A stretch of DNA of 64,000 bases from contig OZ020491.1 in assembly GCA_963971405.1 (NCBI GenBank), forward strand, positions 10,038,855 to 10,102,854. The letters are read 5' to 3'. Each line of letters opens with the position of its first letter. Within the stretch, counting starts at the first letter, position 1. The position numbers and the translations under genes were made by a program. Below are positions 10,516 to 22,112 of this stretch, in pieces. The notes under the pieces were generated by a model. That model was not told where the DNA came from. It did no database searches and worked only from the letters and a program-made list of their open reading frames with translations. The DNA comes from Psococerastis gibbosa (lineage: Eukaryota; Arthropoda; Insecta; Psocodea; Psocidae).

Positions 10516-11338
10516 CAATGCGGTACTTGCGTCACATCTTCACCTAAAGCGACAACCAATAACAGGGTGCGGAAAAGCCAAGGCCGAAGGGTTCTTTCAA
10601 GGGGCAGAGGGGTCAGACCCGCGGCAACTTCTTGACGGACGCCTCTGATTTACGTCGACTTGGGCCCAGGGTTATGAGCGCGGTGGCAAAATTTATAGAC
10701 GTAGCGCGACATGGAACCTTCTCTTTAATTATAATACTTTATTGTCGCATAAATCAACCCTTAGCCCCCCTGAACCACCCTCTCTCCCTTCCTCCACCTC
10801 GTCACAAAACCATGACGTATTTTATTCTCGAATTATACATTACACTCTCAACTATCTCACCATTATAAATCTTTTTCGTGTTGGGGGGGGGGGGCTACAA
10901 TCACACAGCGACTCAGAACTTGCCACATTGCGCATACTTTTTTCAATGCTTTTCGTCTTTTTTTGTCTTGTATTGTAAAAAGCCCAGCGATGTAATGATA
11001 TCGTGATTCATTGGATAAAGCTTCTAAGAGGAGCTATTAATTCCCATTCACTGGGTGCGTTCCCGGGTTTCTTGATAAGAAGTTACTTAAACTCGTAAAT
11101 CTGTCATTGGAAGACTTCCCCTCTAGGTTGACGAGGACAAAGGAACCCCTGATGGATGGTTATAGCCTCCCCCCCCCCCACCAGTTTCTCCCCATTTTGC
11201 TCCTCAACCTCCCCTCTCGTATGCCTTATACCTCCTAAGTAGTGACCACTATGCTTAACCACGTGATTTTTCAACAGGAAACTGCTTGTTCAGCATTTAC
11301 CTTTCTTTTTTCACCCTTTTCGTACAACCCCACACTTT
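10516..11338. other. Gene-free stretch
   Basis: It holds C- and G-homopolymer runs (10885-10894, 11170-11179) and short open frames without recognisable homology. Confidence 0.35.
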
Positions 11339-11490
11339 TGCCATTCTTTCTTTGCTTCTGCAACTGCAGTTTTGGACATTCAACTTTTCTAAGCATTGCT
11401 ATTGTCTAATACTACCCAAACACGATAGGATGGCACTTGAAACAGTTATAAAAATGGAATAAACTCGGTGATCCGCTTATGCAAGTTTTC
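11339..11490 (-). repeat. Fragment related to the inverted-repeat element at 36316-36928
   Basis: Read on the minus strand, the segment matches about 36750-36900, sharing CACTTC-like, CCATCCTATCGTGTTTGGGT and CTGCAGTTGCAGAAG blocks. It carries one internal copy of the element's GATAGGATGGCACTT terminal motif. Confidence 0.6.
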
Positions 11491-11836
11491 GAATAAACAA
11501 AGCTAATTGTTATTATTAAATAAATAATGTATTTCTTTCCTTCATCTATACATAGCAAATAATTAATTAAACAATTAATTTGGATTGCTCACAGAACAGT
11601 TTAACACCAGATAGGTTTCCTTCGGGTACGGCTGAACTGCGTCAACGACTTACTGTAGGGTGGTACAACAGACTATGATTCTCACATTTAAATTAGTTCT
11701 TATAAAACTAAAAAAAAAAATAAAAAAGTTCTTCTGGGTCAGTTTTAAAAGAAAGGCCCAAAATTCGCCGACTGTGGAAATGGAGTTCTTTTTCTCGGTG
11801 CATCTATCACTGGCAACTAAGCTCCGTAGCACCATG

Positions 11837-12049
11837 CTGGTATAGTCCACGCAAAATGAGAAAAGTATGGACATGGAATGTTTTGATCCTGTGCAACACT
11901 ATAAAAATATTTCTTGCACCATTTTGTGTTACCTTGGTGCATTGGATGCAAGGCATAACAAAAATTGTGCAAAGAATATTTTTATAGTGTTGCACAGGAT
12001 CAAAACATTCCATGTCCATACTTTTCTCATTTTGCGTGGACTATACCAG
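11837..12049. mobile_element. 213-bp palindromic MITE
   Basis: CTGGTATAGTCCACGCAAAA at the left end is repeated in reverse complement at the right end. The near-perfect inverted repeat continues inwards for about 85 bp per arm (GACATGGAATGTTTTGATCC and onward). The centre is a roughly 40-bp loop. Open frames starting at the same GGACATGGAATG on both strands are mirror images caused by the palindrome. No clear target duplication was found, so the superfamily is unassigned. Confidence 0.8.
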
Positions 12050-12159
12050 GTGGACAAAACCCCAAATGCATACGTAGTCATACCTGCAAAGGATAAATAA
12101 AAGAGTACGTATAGGTATGTCCGTTTTAACAGCAGAAAGAAGATAGAATAAGATAAATG

Positions 12160-12290
12160 ATAAACCTTCTCAAAGGACAGGAAAAGCGGCCAAAGAAAAG
12201 GGAGAGGAGACCCAACACTGTCAAGAGGTCAAAAATTACTTTGATCAAAATCAAGTGATGGTAGTTGCCACGCGCTCGCAATGGGGAGCC
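12160..12290 (+). repeat. Possible LINE C-terminal remnant
   Basis: Frames here read RPKKRERRPNTVKR and, after a frame change, VVATRSQWGAL. These resemble the G-R-P-x-x-x-W ... A-x-D-R-x-x-W end of some non-LTR retrotransposon proteins. The match is short and frame-broken, so confidence is low. Confidence 0.3.
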
Positions 12291-12717
12291 TTAACCCTCT
12301 CTCTTCGTATCCTTTTTCGTTTTTTGCCACACAAGGCTTTTGTATAGAAAAACGGTCACTTTTTGTACATCGTTTGACTGCACGTCCTGAGCCTTTTGCC
12401 CGTCTTTTTGCAACATAACTTTCTTATTTGACGTTCTTGGTCAAGGTCTATGAAAAGGAGTTTTTGGAAGTCAAGGTATTTTGTAAACGAAAAATCCCAA
12501 AGCCCTCTACGTTTTTATGTGCCCCCCCCCCCTCACGTTAAGTGTAATATTAGGTTCCGCAACAAATTAAAAAAACTTGGGACCAATCATTGTATAAAGT
12601 AGATTTCTATAGCACAACTACTATGTGGCTTATATTTTTAATAGTTTTGTAGTAAATTAAGGGACAGACTTAAAAAAAATATCTTGTTGACGAGGAATTG
12701 CCCTGTATTTTTGACGA

Positions 12718-12980
12718 AATTAAGTTTTTAATATCTCGTTCCACAGCCTCAAAGACATAAAGGTGGCTAGATGAAAAGTGCATAAAAAAATCAAACCTTC
12801 TAAAAAAACAGTCTGTCCTAGATTTACAACTAATCTATAAAATCGGATTAATGTACTTCATCGCGTTTTTCAGAAGTAATATTTCAGATGAGAAAATGCA
12901 AATTTTTTTCAAGAGCTTGAATTTTACATGAATTTTTCACCTGGAACGTGGAACGACAAATTAATTAATTTCGTCAAAAA
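12718..12980. repeat. Inverted-repeat element
   Basis: TTTTTGACGAAATTAA (12718-12733) is perfectly inverted as TTAATTTCGTCAAAAA (12965-12980). A second inner pair, CGTTCCAC and GTGGAACG, is also arranged symmetrically. It is non-coding; probably a MITE relic, as no duplication is clear. Confidence 0.5.
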
Positions 12981-13027
12981 TCCAATCCCATTTCAGGTTT
13001 ACAAAATAATTTGAAATCTCTCCCTTA

Positions 13028-13370
13028 GCCGGCTATTGCACTAGTCAATGTTCCGTCAATAATAAAATTGATGAGATTTTTGTTTTACTGCATGTCATTG
13101 TCCATTTTAAATAAGTTCCGCATATTAAAATTGATCAATTGTCATAGAATAAAATGACGCTTTGCTTTGCTTTAAATAATTTAAATTAATTGTTTGAGAA
13201 CGAACGAATTATTTCGTAATTTAAATCATAAAATTTACAAAATTGGAAAAATTGAAAACAAAAATGGCCAATTATTGATGATAAGTGGAATGTGGTGTAA
13301 AAATATAAATGATATTTCCGTCAATGACATTATCAAAATAGAAGAAAAATAGGCAAGTGGAATTATGGCC
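13028..13370. mobile_element. TTA-type MITE (GGC-ATTCCAC family), copy a
   Basis: The left end is GCCGGCTATTGCACT and the right end is the complement of GGCCATAATTCCACTTG, flanked by TTA at 13025-13027 and 13371-13373. It is 343 bp and A+T-rich, with CCGTCAAT blocks near both ends. The TTA duplication and GGC-rich terminus link it to the copies at 25209, 41845, 46454, 49945, 52942 and 57119. A 3-bp TWA duplication is the hallmark of PIF/Harbinger elements, so that assignment is an inference. Confidence 0.65.
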
Positions 13371-14285
13371 TTAGTAAAAAAAATTAAGAAGTATCAGATT
13401 TGGGTATGAACCGTGTGACGTCAAACTTTCCTATGAACACCATAATATAAATTTTCCAACTGTGGAAATACGGTGGATTAACTTTTTATAATTAGAAATA
13501 TTTGCATAGCCTGTTTCATGAAAGTTCTCAACCTTGGAGGTTTTTCACCAATAGAAAAGTAATGGCGGAATAAGCTTCAGAATTGTGAACAATATGTTAC
13601 AGTGACGGGTATGTGTTGGCTTATAAAGTCATTTATGAGACAAACCTGCAGTAAATTTAAATATAATACTTTCTTTGTCAAAAAGCTGCTACCCTGTACG
13701 AAAGCATTCATCGTAAAACCTTAAGGCGTCACCTGTCTCAGGGTATAAAACATGTCACACACAAGGTTGCAATATCTTATCCAGAAAACACGCGTTCTCA
13801 ACATTTAAGGCCATTTTATACATTTGCGGCGTTTTTAATCCCTTGCTGTTTGAATTATGCCTCGTCACTAAGCCAGGTGGTGGCCCAAGTTAATATTCTC
13901 ACGACACATCCCCCTGCTTAGCTTATAGCGTAGGGAGCTGTCCAGAGTGATTTATACTAGCGTATATGACAATGACTCGAATGACTCACGCATTCACCCA
14001 ATGACAGATTTTGACGATTTATGGTCAATCAGAACGGCAGCGCGGTCCAAAGGGAGGGTGCTCCCCGCGACTCTTCGCTGAGCGACTAACCGACCCACTT
14101 CCTGAGTCACGCGTTTCCGTACACCAATACACTAGGTTCAAATTTCTCAATTCTTACTTTGGAGATCACTGGATTTCGCGGCATATTGGCCTGGGGAGGG
14201 ACCTCTATAGGAAATATGGAAGCTGTACTCAGGCTCCAAAAGAGGGGAGTCTGCTACTTGCAAAAACTGGGACCTCGTGACTGTT
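13371..14285. other. Gene-free stretch
   Basis: An 89-codon frame at 14011-14280 has no recognisable homologue. TTTGACGATTTATGGTCAAT near 14009 recurs as TTTGACGATTTATAGTCAAT near 15159, so the intervening block may once have been an insertion. Confidence 0.35.
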
Positions 14286-14400
14286 GTCGCTCTCACAACC
14301 TAAAAAATCATAACAGTCCCAAGTCTTTACATATATAGATGCATTTTACATATATTAAGGCGTGAAGTGTGGGGGCAATTTAAAAAAAAAAATTGGGACA
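14286..14400 (+). repeat. Dispersed repeat, pair with 37726-37840
   Basis: The two copies share GTCGCTCTCAC, AAAATCAT(A/G)ACAG(T/C)CCCAAG and GTGTGGGGG in order. In the other copy this block lies directly beside the 3' region of the Penelope-like element. Confidence 0.6.
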
Positions 14401-14435
14401 CTCACACCTACAACACGAGGCGAAGGGGAGACCCT

Positions 14436-15027
14436 ATCATTTTTTCAAAAACTTTTTTTTTGCATAAAACCAAATAGTCTTTTTGGAACGCAACCTGTCT
14501 GGTTTCGTTACTCAATTTAACACCTAAAACATGCCTGAAGGTAGAAATTATTTTTTAGTCATTTTTCATTAAAATTTAGTTATTTTTATTTTTTGCCCCC
14601 AGAAGCAAACTATCAAGGGGTAAGCGACCCCCCGCATTTTATCAGCATTAATAACGACTACAATGTATGTGAATTTAAAAGAAATCGTTGGAGCCGTTTT
14701 TGAGAAATAATTTTTTTAGACGTTTTTTTTAGAGTTTTTTGAGAATAAAACCCCCCAAATTGAGTTAGCCCAAAATAAAAAAAATGGTCTCGAGGTATGA
14801 TTTTTGTGAACGTACATGCCAAATTTCATCAAAATCGACTACGTGGTTTGCCCGGAAATCGATGAACAGACAGACAGGCAGACAGACAGAGCTGCAGACA
14901 GACATTTCGTAAAAAAACACTTTTTTGGGTTCCTTGGACCTCAAAACGTGTAAATCCGTTGAAATCTCGGAATCGAAAATTTCGACCATCACAAAGATTT
15001 CCTTATACTACGTATAAATTGGAAAGC
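14436..15027 (-). repeat. Repeat D, copy 1 (truncated)
   Basis: It matches 18754-19532 and 30717-31492 in reverse orientation, sharing CTCGAGGTATGA-like, CAGACAGACAG and ACTACGTATAAATTGGAAAG blocks. It lacks the outer part with the poly-C run. Fragmentary open frames in it are not conserved in length across copies. Confidence 0.75.
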
Positions 15028-15730
15028 AAAAATGTGAATCATAAACAGGTTGGCCACCTAAACCCGCCAAGACGATTACATTGGCAGCAAAACTGAGCGT
15101 TCTGCACTGAACCACCCGCACAGAAACGTCGCACTCCGCAACCCAGCAACTGACTGACTTTGACGATTTATAGTCAATCACCAGTCCGAGGACATTACCA
15201 AGAAAACAATTTAGATAGATTTTGCGGAAATGGGTCTTTTCCAAATGGGAACCTCGGGATCCACTTTCTAACTGGTCCGTTATTTATAATGGGTCTAAAG
15301 CTGTACGAACGGCCCATAAGGGCTCTCTTTATTGCTGAGTTCGGAAGGGTCGGGGGTGTGTCGTTTCTTAGATGGATAGCCTTCACTTCCAGAAAATGAT
15401 GGCTCGATGAATTGCTGGGTAAGCGAAGCATTGCGTCTCGTGCACGATAGCCATTTATTTCCTTCGATATTTTGGCAGCCGTTCTGTAATTTTATAACCG
15501 AGGGGGCTGAATAGGTACTAGACATCGATAATATTACTGTGCCGCTGTTCAATACTTTTTATGGCTACTTTTATTTTATTCCGTTTGTTTTGTGACATGT
15601 AACTATGGGTTTTCACTCTGCGAAAGAAATTGGGCCAAACTGGCGTCGGACTTCAAACTTCATAGAACTATGAAAGTTGTTGTAACGAGCGACTATTTGG
15701 TACCTAAATAGTGATAGGCACACAATATTA
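15028..15730. other. Gene-free stretch with short open frames
   Basis: Frames of 78-85 codons on both strands (15008-15552) overlap each other heavily and show no family motif. I found no repeat partner beyond the GACGATTTATAGTCAA motif at about 15161. Confidence 0.3.
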
Positions 15731-15902
15731 CGGCCTTCGATGGCATAGTGGTAGCTTGTTCGTACTTGTGAGAGTGTCATCAGTACACATCATGCGATCG
15801 GTGACCTGTCGTAACTCAACATAGGTATTACCTACAGAGGCGACTGGAGAGGTTATTCGGATATCATCACTGAATTGTTCGTAAGCGAATAATTAAAAAA
15901 AC
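15731..15902 (+). mobile_element. SINE-A copy
   Basis: The head is GGCCTTCGATGGCATAGTGG with a tRNA box A-like TGGCATAGTGGTAGC, then GTCGTAACTCAACA and CTACAGAGGCGACTG. It ends in AATAATTAAAAAAACTAA, an A-rich tail. Six or more other copies lie on both strands. The weak box B-like region makes the tRNA origin plausible but unproven. Confidence 0.7.
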
Positions 15903-16881
15903 TAAATATGTTGAAATTAATGACATTTTGAGGAATTTTGTCTTCTGCAAGCCAAAATACCTGAGGGACTTAGCACATGGATTCAAATGAATCTAAGCTG
16001 CATGAAAATTTTTGGAAACGCCTGCTGAAGTGCTGAATAACAAGCACGCCTTCGGGACGTTCCATGAAAGTATATTCATGTGACTGAGACATGAAGAGGT
16101 TATAAATATCATCATAGACAGAAAATTATTATTTTTAACGGTAAGGAATTCAGAACGGCGCCACTATCTACCAATGCATGGCAGTGCAGTATTGATACCG
16201 TGACTCTTCATGTGATGGTGGGAACCGCCCACAAAATATTAAAGAACAGCAGCAATAATTTAGAGATCCCTCATTAAACTAACATTCCGTTTTTATCCTG
16301 CCATCTAAAGCGCAGACTAAACCTTAGCCATGTATTGTAAAACATATCGTTCACACTGGGCAAATTAACATGCGATAATGATATGTTAATTAGTTAAAAC
16401 CAATTAACTTAATTGTTAATTAACCCCGTGACTTATCTGTACTTGATCTATAGGTGTACGACACCCGGCGCCCTATGGAGCAGGAAAAGACCTCCGGCTA
16501 TGCAAGATCGGCTACTCTCTATTCAAGATCGAATGTGATATGCAGATATTGTAGTAAGCAAAAAAATAAAAAAATAATACCGGAAATTTAGAAGGTTGAA
16601 AGGCCCTTATAAAAATTGATTTTTGTTGCATAAATACAATTTTTGAAGAAAAAAAAGACACAATGGCACGACCATCTACTAAGGGACTAGATCTGAAGGC
16701 TGGTAGCGGGTCCTCTCTATTGAAAAATGCTCTATTAGGGATGTTGTGGTCAACAACACGCCCGATTGCCGCATTTTCTCTACCGGGTAAGGTAAGGCTA
16801 TTAGTCCTTCTCTCGCGTCTCGAACTTCGACCTTCATAGACCGATTCTCTAGCATCTGTCTATAAATGTTAAGAGTGTACA
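15903..16881. other. Gene-free stretch
   Basis: No repeat partner or coding evidence. It includes a local TTAATTAGTTAAAACCAATTAA run of near-palindromic A+T sequence at about 16385. Confidence 0.35.
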
Positions 16882-17220
16882 ATTGGCAGCAAGAAAATTA
16901 GTACTTCTTATTTCTTATTTAATTAACCAAGCAAGTCATTAAAGATTTGGTTAAGTTGCAGAAGATTAATTTATGCGCCATGTAATAGGGTATTTTTAAT
17001 TTTTGATACCGTAGCTTTTTCTTAGAAGTTATAATAATTTATAAAAAATATTATTTCACGTATAATACGTAGATAGGCCTACCATGAAAAAACTACAAAA
17101 ACAAAATTTAAAAATACCCTATTATATGATGCATGAAGTAGTCTTCTACAACTTAAAAGAGCCAAATCTTTAAAAACTTGCTTAATTAATTTAAAAAAAA
17201 TTAGAAGTATTAAATGGTGT
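16882..17220. mobile_element. Inverted-repeat element E, solo copy
   Basis: The left arm (TAGTACTTCTTATTTC, AAGCAAGTCATTAAAGATTT, AATAGGGTATTTTTAA) is inverted in the right arm (AAATACCCTATTATA, AATCTTTAAAAACTTGCTT, TTAGAAGTATTAAA). It has no coding capacity. The same element, split by two later insertions, occupies 59955-61080, so this copy shows its undisturbed length of roughly 340 bp. Confidence 0.75.
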
Positions 17221-17233
17221 AATACTATTCAAC

Positions 17234-17413
17234 AAAGGGTTAGTTGGGCTTACATTGCCTGCTGTGTTAATTGTCATTAGAATAGTCATCATGCAATCAA
17301 AACGTCACCCCCTTCCCCTGACAATAGGATCCGCACTAATTGTTCGATGACTAATGTACTCGATGTATAATGACTATTAACAAAGCAGGCAATGTAAGTC
17401 CAACTAACCCTTT
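17234..17413. mobile_element. 180-bp MITE with ~30-bp TIRs
   Basis: AAAGGGTTAGTTGGGCTTAC at the left is inverted at the right as GTAAGTCCAACTAACCCTTT, and the inverted repeat extends through CATTGCCTGC and TTAATNNNCATTA. A solo right half is at 27190-27292. No unambiguous target duplication is visible. Confidence 0.8.
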
Positions 17414-18278
17414 CTGAAATACGATTCTCTACCATCTGGATTATTCCACAATAACGTAATGGTAATCCTAAGCTTAGTCTTATGCAGTTTAAGCAGGAGC
17501 CCAACATTAGTTAGCGTTAATTTAATGCTAATTATATTGGAAAGCCGTGATTGATCGTCGAGAGTAACTGATTGGAAAAATCACAACCATTGTAGGGAAA
17601 TATGTTCTATTGATCAATCCAGGTTTTCCAATACCAGAATAAGTTTGTCAATTCTCAATCATTTCAGTAAGAAAATAGGAAGCAATCTGAATAGATAAAC
17701 CCAGCTCTCAATCTTTTATGTATAAAAAATAAAAACAAACGGACAATGCGGTCCGAGATAAAACCCCCAGAAAAGAGGCCATCAGAAGGATCCGTCACGT
17801 TTTTTTTAGGAAACCCTAAAAAAATAGAACCGCAAATAAATTCCGTTATCTCTTAAGACACTGTCAATCGCGATGGAAAGAACGACCCCGATGGAAACAA
17901 ATAAAATAAATAAAATGGAGTAGATGACCTGACATTTTGTGAAGTCAGGGACGCTGAATTCTTGATGTGTTTTGCTTTCGCAGTGTTTCGCTTATCATGC
18001 TAAAGGGGTGGACTTCATCATGTACGACATTGCATTGCCAATAAGTGCTTAGCTCCGGGAAAGATCGGGTTCTGGTATTTTTGCTGGGTTCAAGTAGATT
18101 TTAACTCAGCGAAGTTTGAAGTTATAATACCAACTGTAGTACGACCGCAAAACGGAGACAACAACAGTGTACGAATAGTACAAAGTACAACACGTATGGC
18201 AAATTACACATTACAATGGAACCACTTTATATGTAAGTTATGAAAATATTAATATTTTGTAATTTTCTTATTGTTATT
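17414..18278. other. Gene-free stretch
   Basis: Nothing recognised beyond simple A+T-rich sequence. Confidence 0.35.
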
Positions 18279-18378
18279 CCTCAAGTTAATAAACAGACTC
18301 ACTCCCCCCCCCCCCGCCAGTCTAATAGGGTTACTTTAAAAAAAAAAAAGGTACAGGCGTCAGAAAACAACAACAACA
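18279..18378 (+). mobile_element. 5S-headed SINE, 3' fragment
   Basis: It begins at CCTCAAGTTAATAAACAGAC, and continues through a C run, GCCAGTCTAATAGGGTTACT and CAGGCGTCAGAAAACAAC, ending in (AAC)n. It matches the 3' third of the complete copies at 33631-33972 and 60609-60960, showing the natural A-rich/(AAC)n tail of the family. Confidence 0.65.
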
Positions 18379-18753
18379 TTAATATGTATTATTATTATTA
18401 TTACAAAGACTTACGGACTTATAAATGGGAACTGCGTCTTGCTCTTCAGTCGCGGTAATACAAGCTTCAATTACGCTTGGTTAACTTACCTATAACAAAA
18501 AGGGTAAAACTAATTAGTCAGGAGCTGTACAATTGTACAATAACATTTACAGAAAAAACAATAAAGTTCAGCATAAAAATCAAACTCGTCAAAATAAAAT
18601 ATTGCCACACCGCTATAGAGAACTTGGTTGCATAATCATTACTTCGCAGGAATTTATTTTTCCTAATTTGAAAACTTTAAATTTTGTTATAAGTTATTAT
18701 GAGATATTATTAACTTATTATGAGATATTAGGCCACCTCACAGTTCGTTCTTT
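18379..18753. other. A+T-rich spacer
   Basis: It contains short (ATT)n microsatellite and GAGATATTA direct repeats, with no gene recognised. The 82-codon frame at 18533-18781 has no homologue I know. Confidence 0.35.
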
Positions 18754-19532
18754 GCTTTCCAATTTATACGTAGTGTCGTAGTATAAGGAAAGCATTGTGA
18801 TGGTCCAAATTTTCGATTCCCAGATTTCAACGGATTTACACGTTTTGAGGTCCCAGGAACCCAAAAAAGTGGTTTTTACGAAATGTCTGTCTGTCGCTCT
18901 GTCTGTTCATCGATTTCCGGGCAAACAACTCAGTCGATTTTGATGAAAGTTTGCATGTAGGTTTAAAAAATTCATACCTCGGAACTATTTTTTTTTATTT
19001 TGGGCCATCTCAATTTGGGGGGGGGTTTTATTCTCAAAAAAACTCCAAAAAAAAGTCTAAAAAAATTATTTCTCAAAAACGGCTCCAACGATTTCTTTAA
19101 ATTCATATATATTGTAGTCGTTATTAATGTTGACCAAATGTGGGGGGTCGCTTGCCCCTTGATAGTTTGCTTCGGGGGGTAAAAAAATAAAAATAACTAA
19201 ATTTTAATGAAAAATGACTAAAAAATAATTTTTCTGCGAAACCTTTCTATCGATGATTTCTACCTTCAGGCATGTTTTAGGTGTTAAATTGAGTAACGAA
19301 ACCGGACAGGTTGCTTTCCCCAAAAACTATTTGGTTTTGTGCAAAAAAATTTTTTTGAAAAAAATGATAGAAAATTCCCGCTCAAATGCATTGCGTGCTC
19401 TGCCATTATTGCTGTGTGGTAATGCGTTGGTCTGACCTATCTATAATTTACCTCACCTCCAGTGACGTTAAATGGACAACCCCCCCCCCCCCCCCAGATA
19501 TCGGAAATTTTAACCATAGGAAAATTATTTAC
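18754..19532 (+). repeat. Repeat D, copy 2 (about 779 bp)
   Basis: It runs from GCTTTCCAATTTATACGTAG to GGAAAATTATTTACC and aligns over its whole length with the reverse copy at 30717-31492. Both copies hold a 60-codon frame starting MISTFRHVLGVKLSNETGQ. The rest of the reading frames do not agree, so this is not good evidence for a protein. A poly-C run lies near the 3' end. No terminal inverted repeat or target duplication was found, so the class is unknown. Confidence 0.8.
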
Positions 19533-20941
19533 CATTTACATTTTCTCTGTCTACTAATTTTCTTCGAGGGCGTCCTGCCAGTCGTCTTCCTGTCATGCTT
19601 TTACATCTGACATTCTTACGATGAATAGTATGTGGCCCTAATTAAAACCCAATTGGTCTCAGTTTTGTATCTCCATTGATCTTACAGTGTCCGTTACTTT
19701 GTACAAATCAACGTTGAGTGGAATCCTTCCAAACTTTTGGAAAACACCATGGCGTAAGAGCTAATTAATTAAATGCTCGTTCCGCAGTGACAAAATTGCT
19801 CTTTGATCACATCCTGAAATATGTAAACTTTGATTATACACAATACATTTGTTTACATGAACTACAATATTTCTATCCTCCAGAAATATGACTAACTTCA
19901 TCGATTTTTATGGATTTAATTTTGGGGGGGAGGGACAAGAACAAAAGTTTTTATAAATGATAGGTACATCCGTAGTGATTTTAGTAGTTTTAGCTAAAAC
20001 TGTTACATTATTTATCAAATTTATGGAGGGGGGGAGGGCCTGTCACAGTTTTTATAGAGTTTAGGAGGTGTTTAAAGAGTATTTTTGCCGGGCTCTGGAC
20101 CGAGTAATTAATTAGTTCTCACCACATTCTGTTTAAAAACAATTGAAACGATTATCCTTAGTAACTGTGGTCAATCGGTCTTAGTTAAGGCCCCTAAATG
20201 TACAACAAACAGTAGAGGAACTTTTATCATACTTTCCGATGACATCCCATTTTTGGTTTCTTCTTCTAGTGAACAACAACTAGGGGCTCCGGATTTTCCA
20301 TTCTGTTCTGTCCTCGCCTCTCGGCCAGCAGAGCATGTCGTGCAGTTAAAGTCAAGGCTATAGAGTAGATTCTTCCTATGAAATTTGCCATTTTTTTCCC
20401 ATTAAAACACACAATACCGTATTCCGAAAAACCTGGTATGTCAAAGAAGAGCTTTGTAACACCGAAAGAGCAACATAGCACTCAAGAAAAAATATACAAT
20501 GCAATGGAATAATTTCAAGTAAAAAATATCAATAAAATAAAAAACAGACAATGGAAGAAAAACATTATTACCTAGGGAGAAATACAAGTATTCTTCAAAA
20601 CGCTAAAAAATCGCTGATCACCAGCAAAAACTCACGACCAATAAAATGCAAAGTCAGTATCAACCTTTTCTAAAAACACTGACTGGAGCCTTGACAACGA
20701 TATTGGACGGTCTGTCCGCCAGTGGTGAATTAAGGACCTTTTGGTATGTGCCCCTTGTCACCCCCAAATAGTTTTTTTTATCCTTTTCTTTCGAAACTTC
20801 TTCTTGACAGCAACTGGAAATGCCATGCACAAGATTGGTGTCAACAAGTATTCTTAAAGGAGGAATTTCCTCCAGTGTAAAAGCTATGGAAATTGGAATC
20901 TGAAGAAAAGTTAAAGCACAGAAAGGTAGCCTTACGGTAGC
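19533..20941. other. Gene-free stretch
   Basis: Two G-rich tracts (19923-19932, 20026-20038) sit in similar surroundings with TTATAAATGATAGG/TTATGGAGG-like context. No coding sequence recognised. Confidence 0.3.
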
Positions 20942-21066
20942 GACTTAACGAGGTACCAAAGCACCAACCGGAACAGTACAGAATCGGAACAGCCTTATGA
21001 TAGAGACTTAACGAGGTACCAAAGCACCAACCGGAACAGCGCAGAATTGGAACAGTACAGAATAAT
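20942..21066 (+). repeat. 63-bp direct repeat, two copies
   Basis: GACTTAACGAGGTACCAAAG is found at 20942 and again at 21005, each followed by CACCAACCGGAACAG, with 63 bp between starts. Two near-identical copies imply a recent local duplication. Confidence 0.75.
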
Positions 21067-22056
21067 CTTCGAAAATTTCAAAAACCATTTACCACCATTT
21101 TTTTTTTCTAATCATGGCCTGAAGGACTTCTTATGAATCTAGGCCTCCTTATAGTGGCCCAAAGGTCCCTTGTCCAATTCCAACGACCCCATGGATTTCG
21201 GACATAATTAATATTTGTTTCCGTATGAGATTTGGGCCATCCGGAAACTGGTATAAGTCTTCGAGATCAACCTACACCGGCTACAAGTGATAATGGATAA
21301 GCTGAGACAAGTTTACCATTGACGCAATGTAACAGGCGAAAAAAAGACTTAACCAAGTAGAGATACGAGTCATTTTTTCTCTAAATAACTGCCTAATATT
21401 CGTGTAAAAGGGTAAAAAAAAGTATAACCTTATCAGCATTCCAACCTTAATCTTTTAATTAAAAAATAAATATAAACAAACGTGCTGACATATTTGGGAA
21501 TATTTGAGTAGCAAAGGGTCGACCATCATCTTTTCGTCTGTTTCTGACATGCTGTGGCCTCTGACGTATACGACGGTTCTATTATTCTCATTTGCTGACC
21601 CTTCCATCGAATTTTAACCTCTGTCAGTTTTCGCCTCCCCTGACCCTCCCCATGCTCCCACCGCAATTTCGAGCTTTTAATCCTGTCGTGACAAGCGTTG
21701 GTATAACTTTGAGCAAAGCCAACCGTCAGACGGATTTTGCTCGTATTAATTCTTGATTTCTCATTTGAATCTCAATGTGTTTTACTTGTTATTTAGAACC
21801 TTTTGTTGCCTACGGGCTTAAGCTTGGCTTATTCAGTGATAATTTGCGTTTCCTCCTTCGCGGAAATGACGTTTAACCGCTTTTGATTTTTTATGAGAGG
21901 TCTTACTGATACTCATTCATATAAGACCATGAACGCATTGATATTAATGTTTTCTGCTAGGGTGAAATTGGAAGCCGTGCAAGCGAAAGCTTAAAAACTG
22001 AGTTCCCCTCAGATGCCTGTAAGTAGATTGAGGATGCAGCGGCATGTGTCCATCAG
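21067..22056. other. Gene-free stretch with one dispersed repeat
   Basis: The block at 21303-21376 (TACCATTGACGCAATG, GACTTAACCAAGTA) has a partner at 29313-29382. Nothing else recognised. Confidence 0.4.
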
Positions 22057-22112
22057 GAGCTTCTTCAAGTAACAGCTGACTGACTGGTTGGCAGCAGCAT
22101 GTGGCTCAGCAA
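22057..22112 (-). repeat. LINE 3' fragment
   Basis: GCTTCTTCAAGTAACAGCTG and CTGACTGGTTGGCAGCAGCA match the 3' portion of the LINE remnant at 43545-43800 (GTTACAGCCGGCTGACTGGTTGGCGGC region). It is only about 55 bp. Confidence 0.5.

Noticed and set aside
14765-14992. Conserved protein in repeat D
   Set aside because: The 75-codon frame here and its counterparts in other copies are broken differently, and the CAGACAGACAG microsatellite creates part of it.
18301-18313. Poly-C and poly-G runs as assembly gaps or artefacts
   Set aside because: Many sit at the same place within members of one repeat family (G-rich MITEs, repeat D, 5S-headed SINE), so they look like real sequence with slippage. 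Their exact lengths are uncertain.
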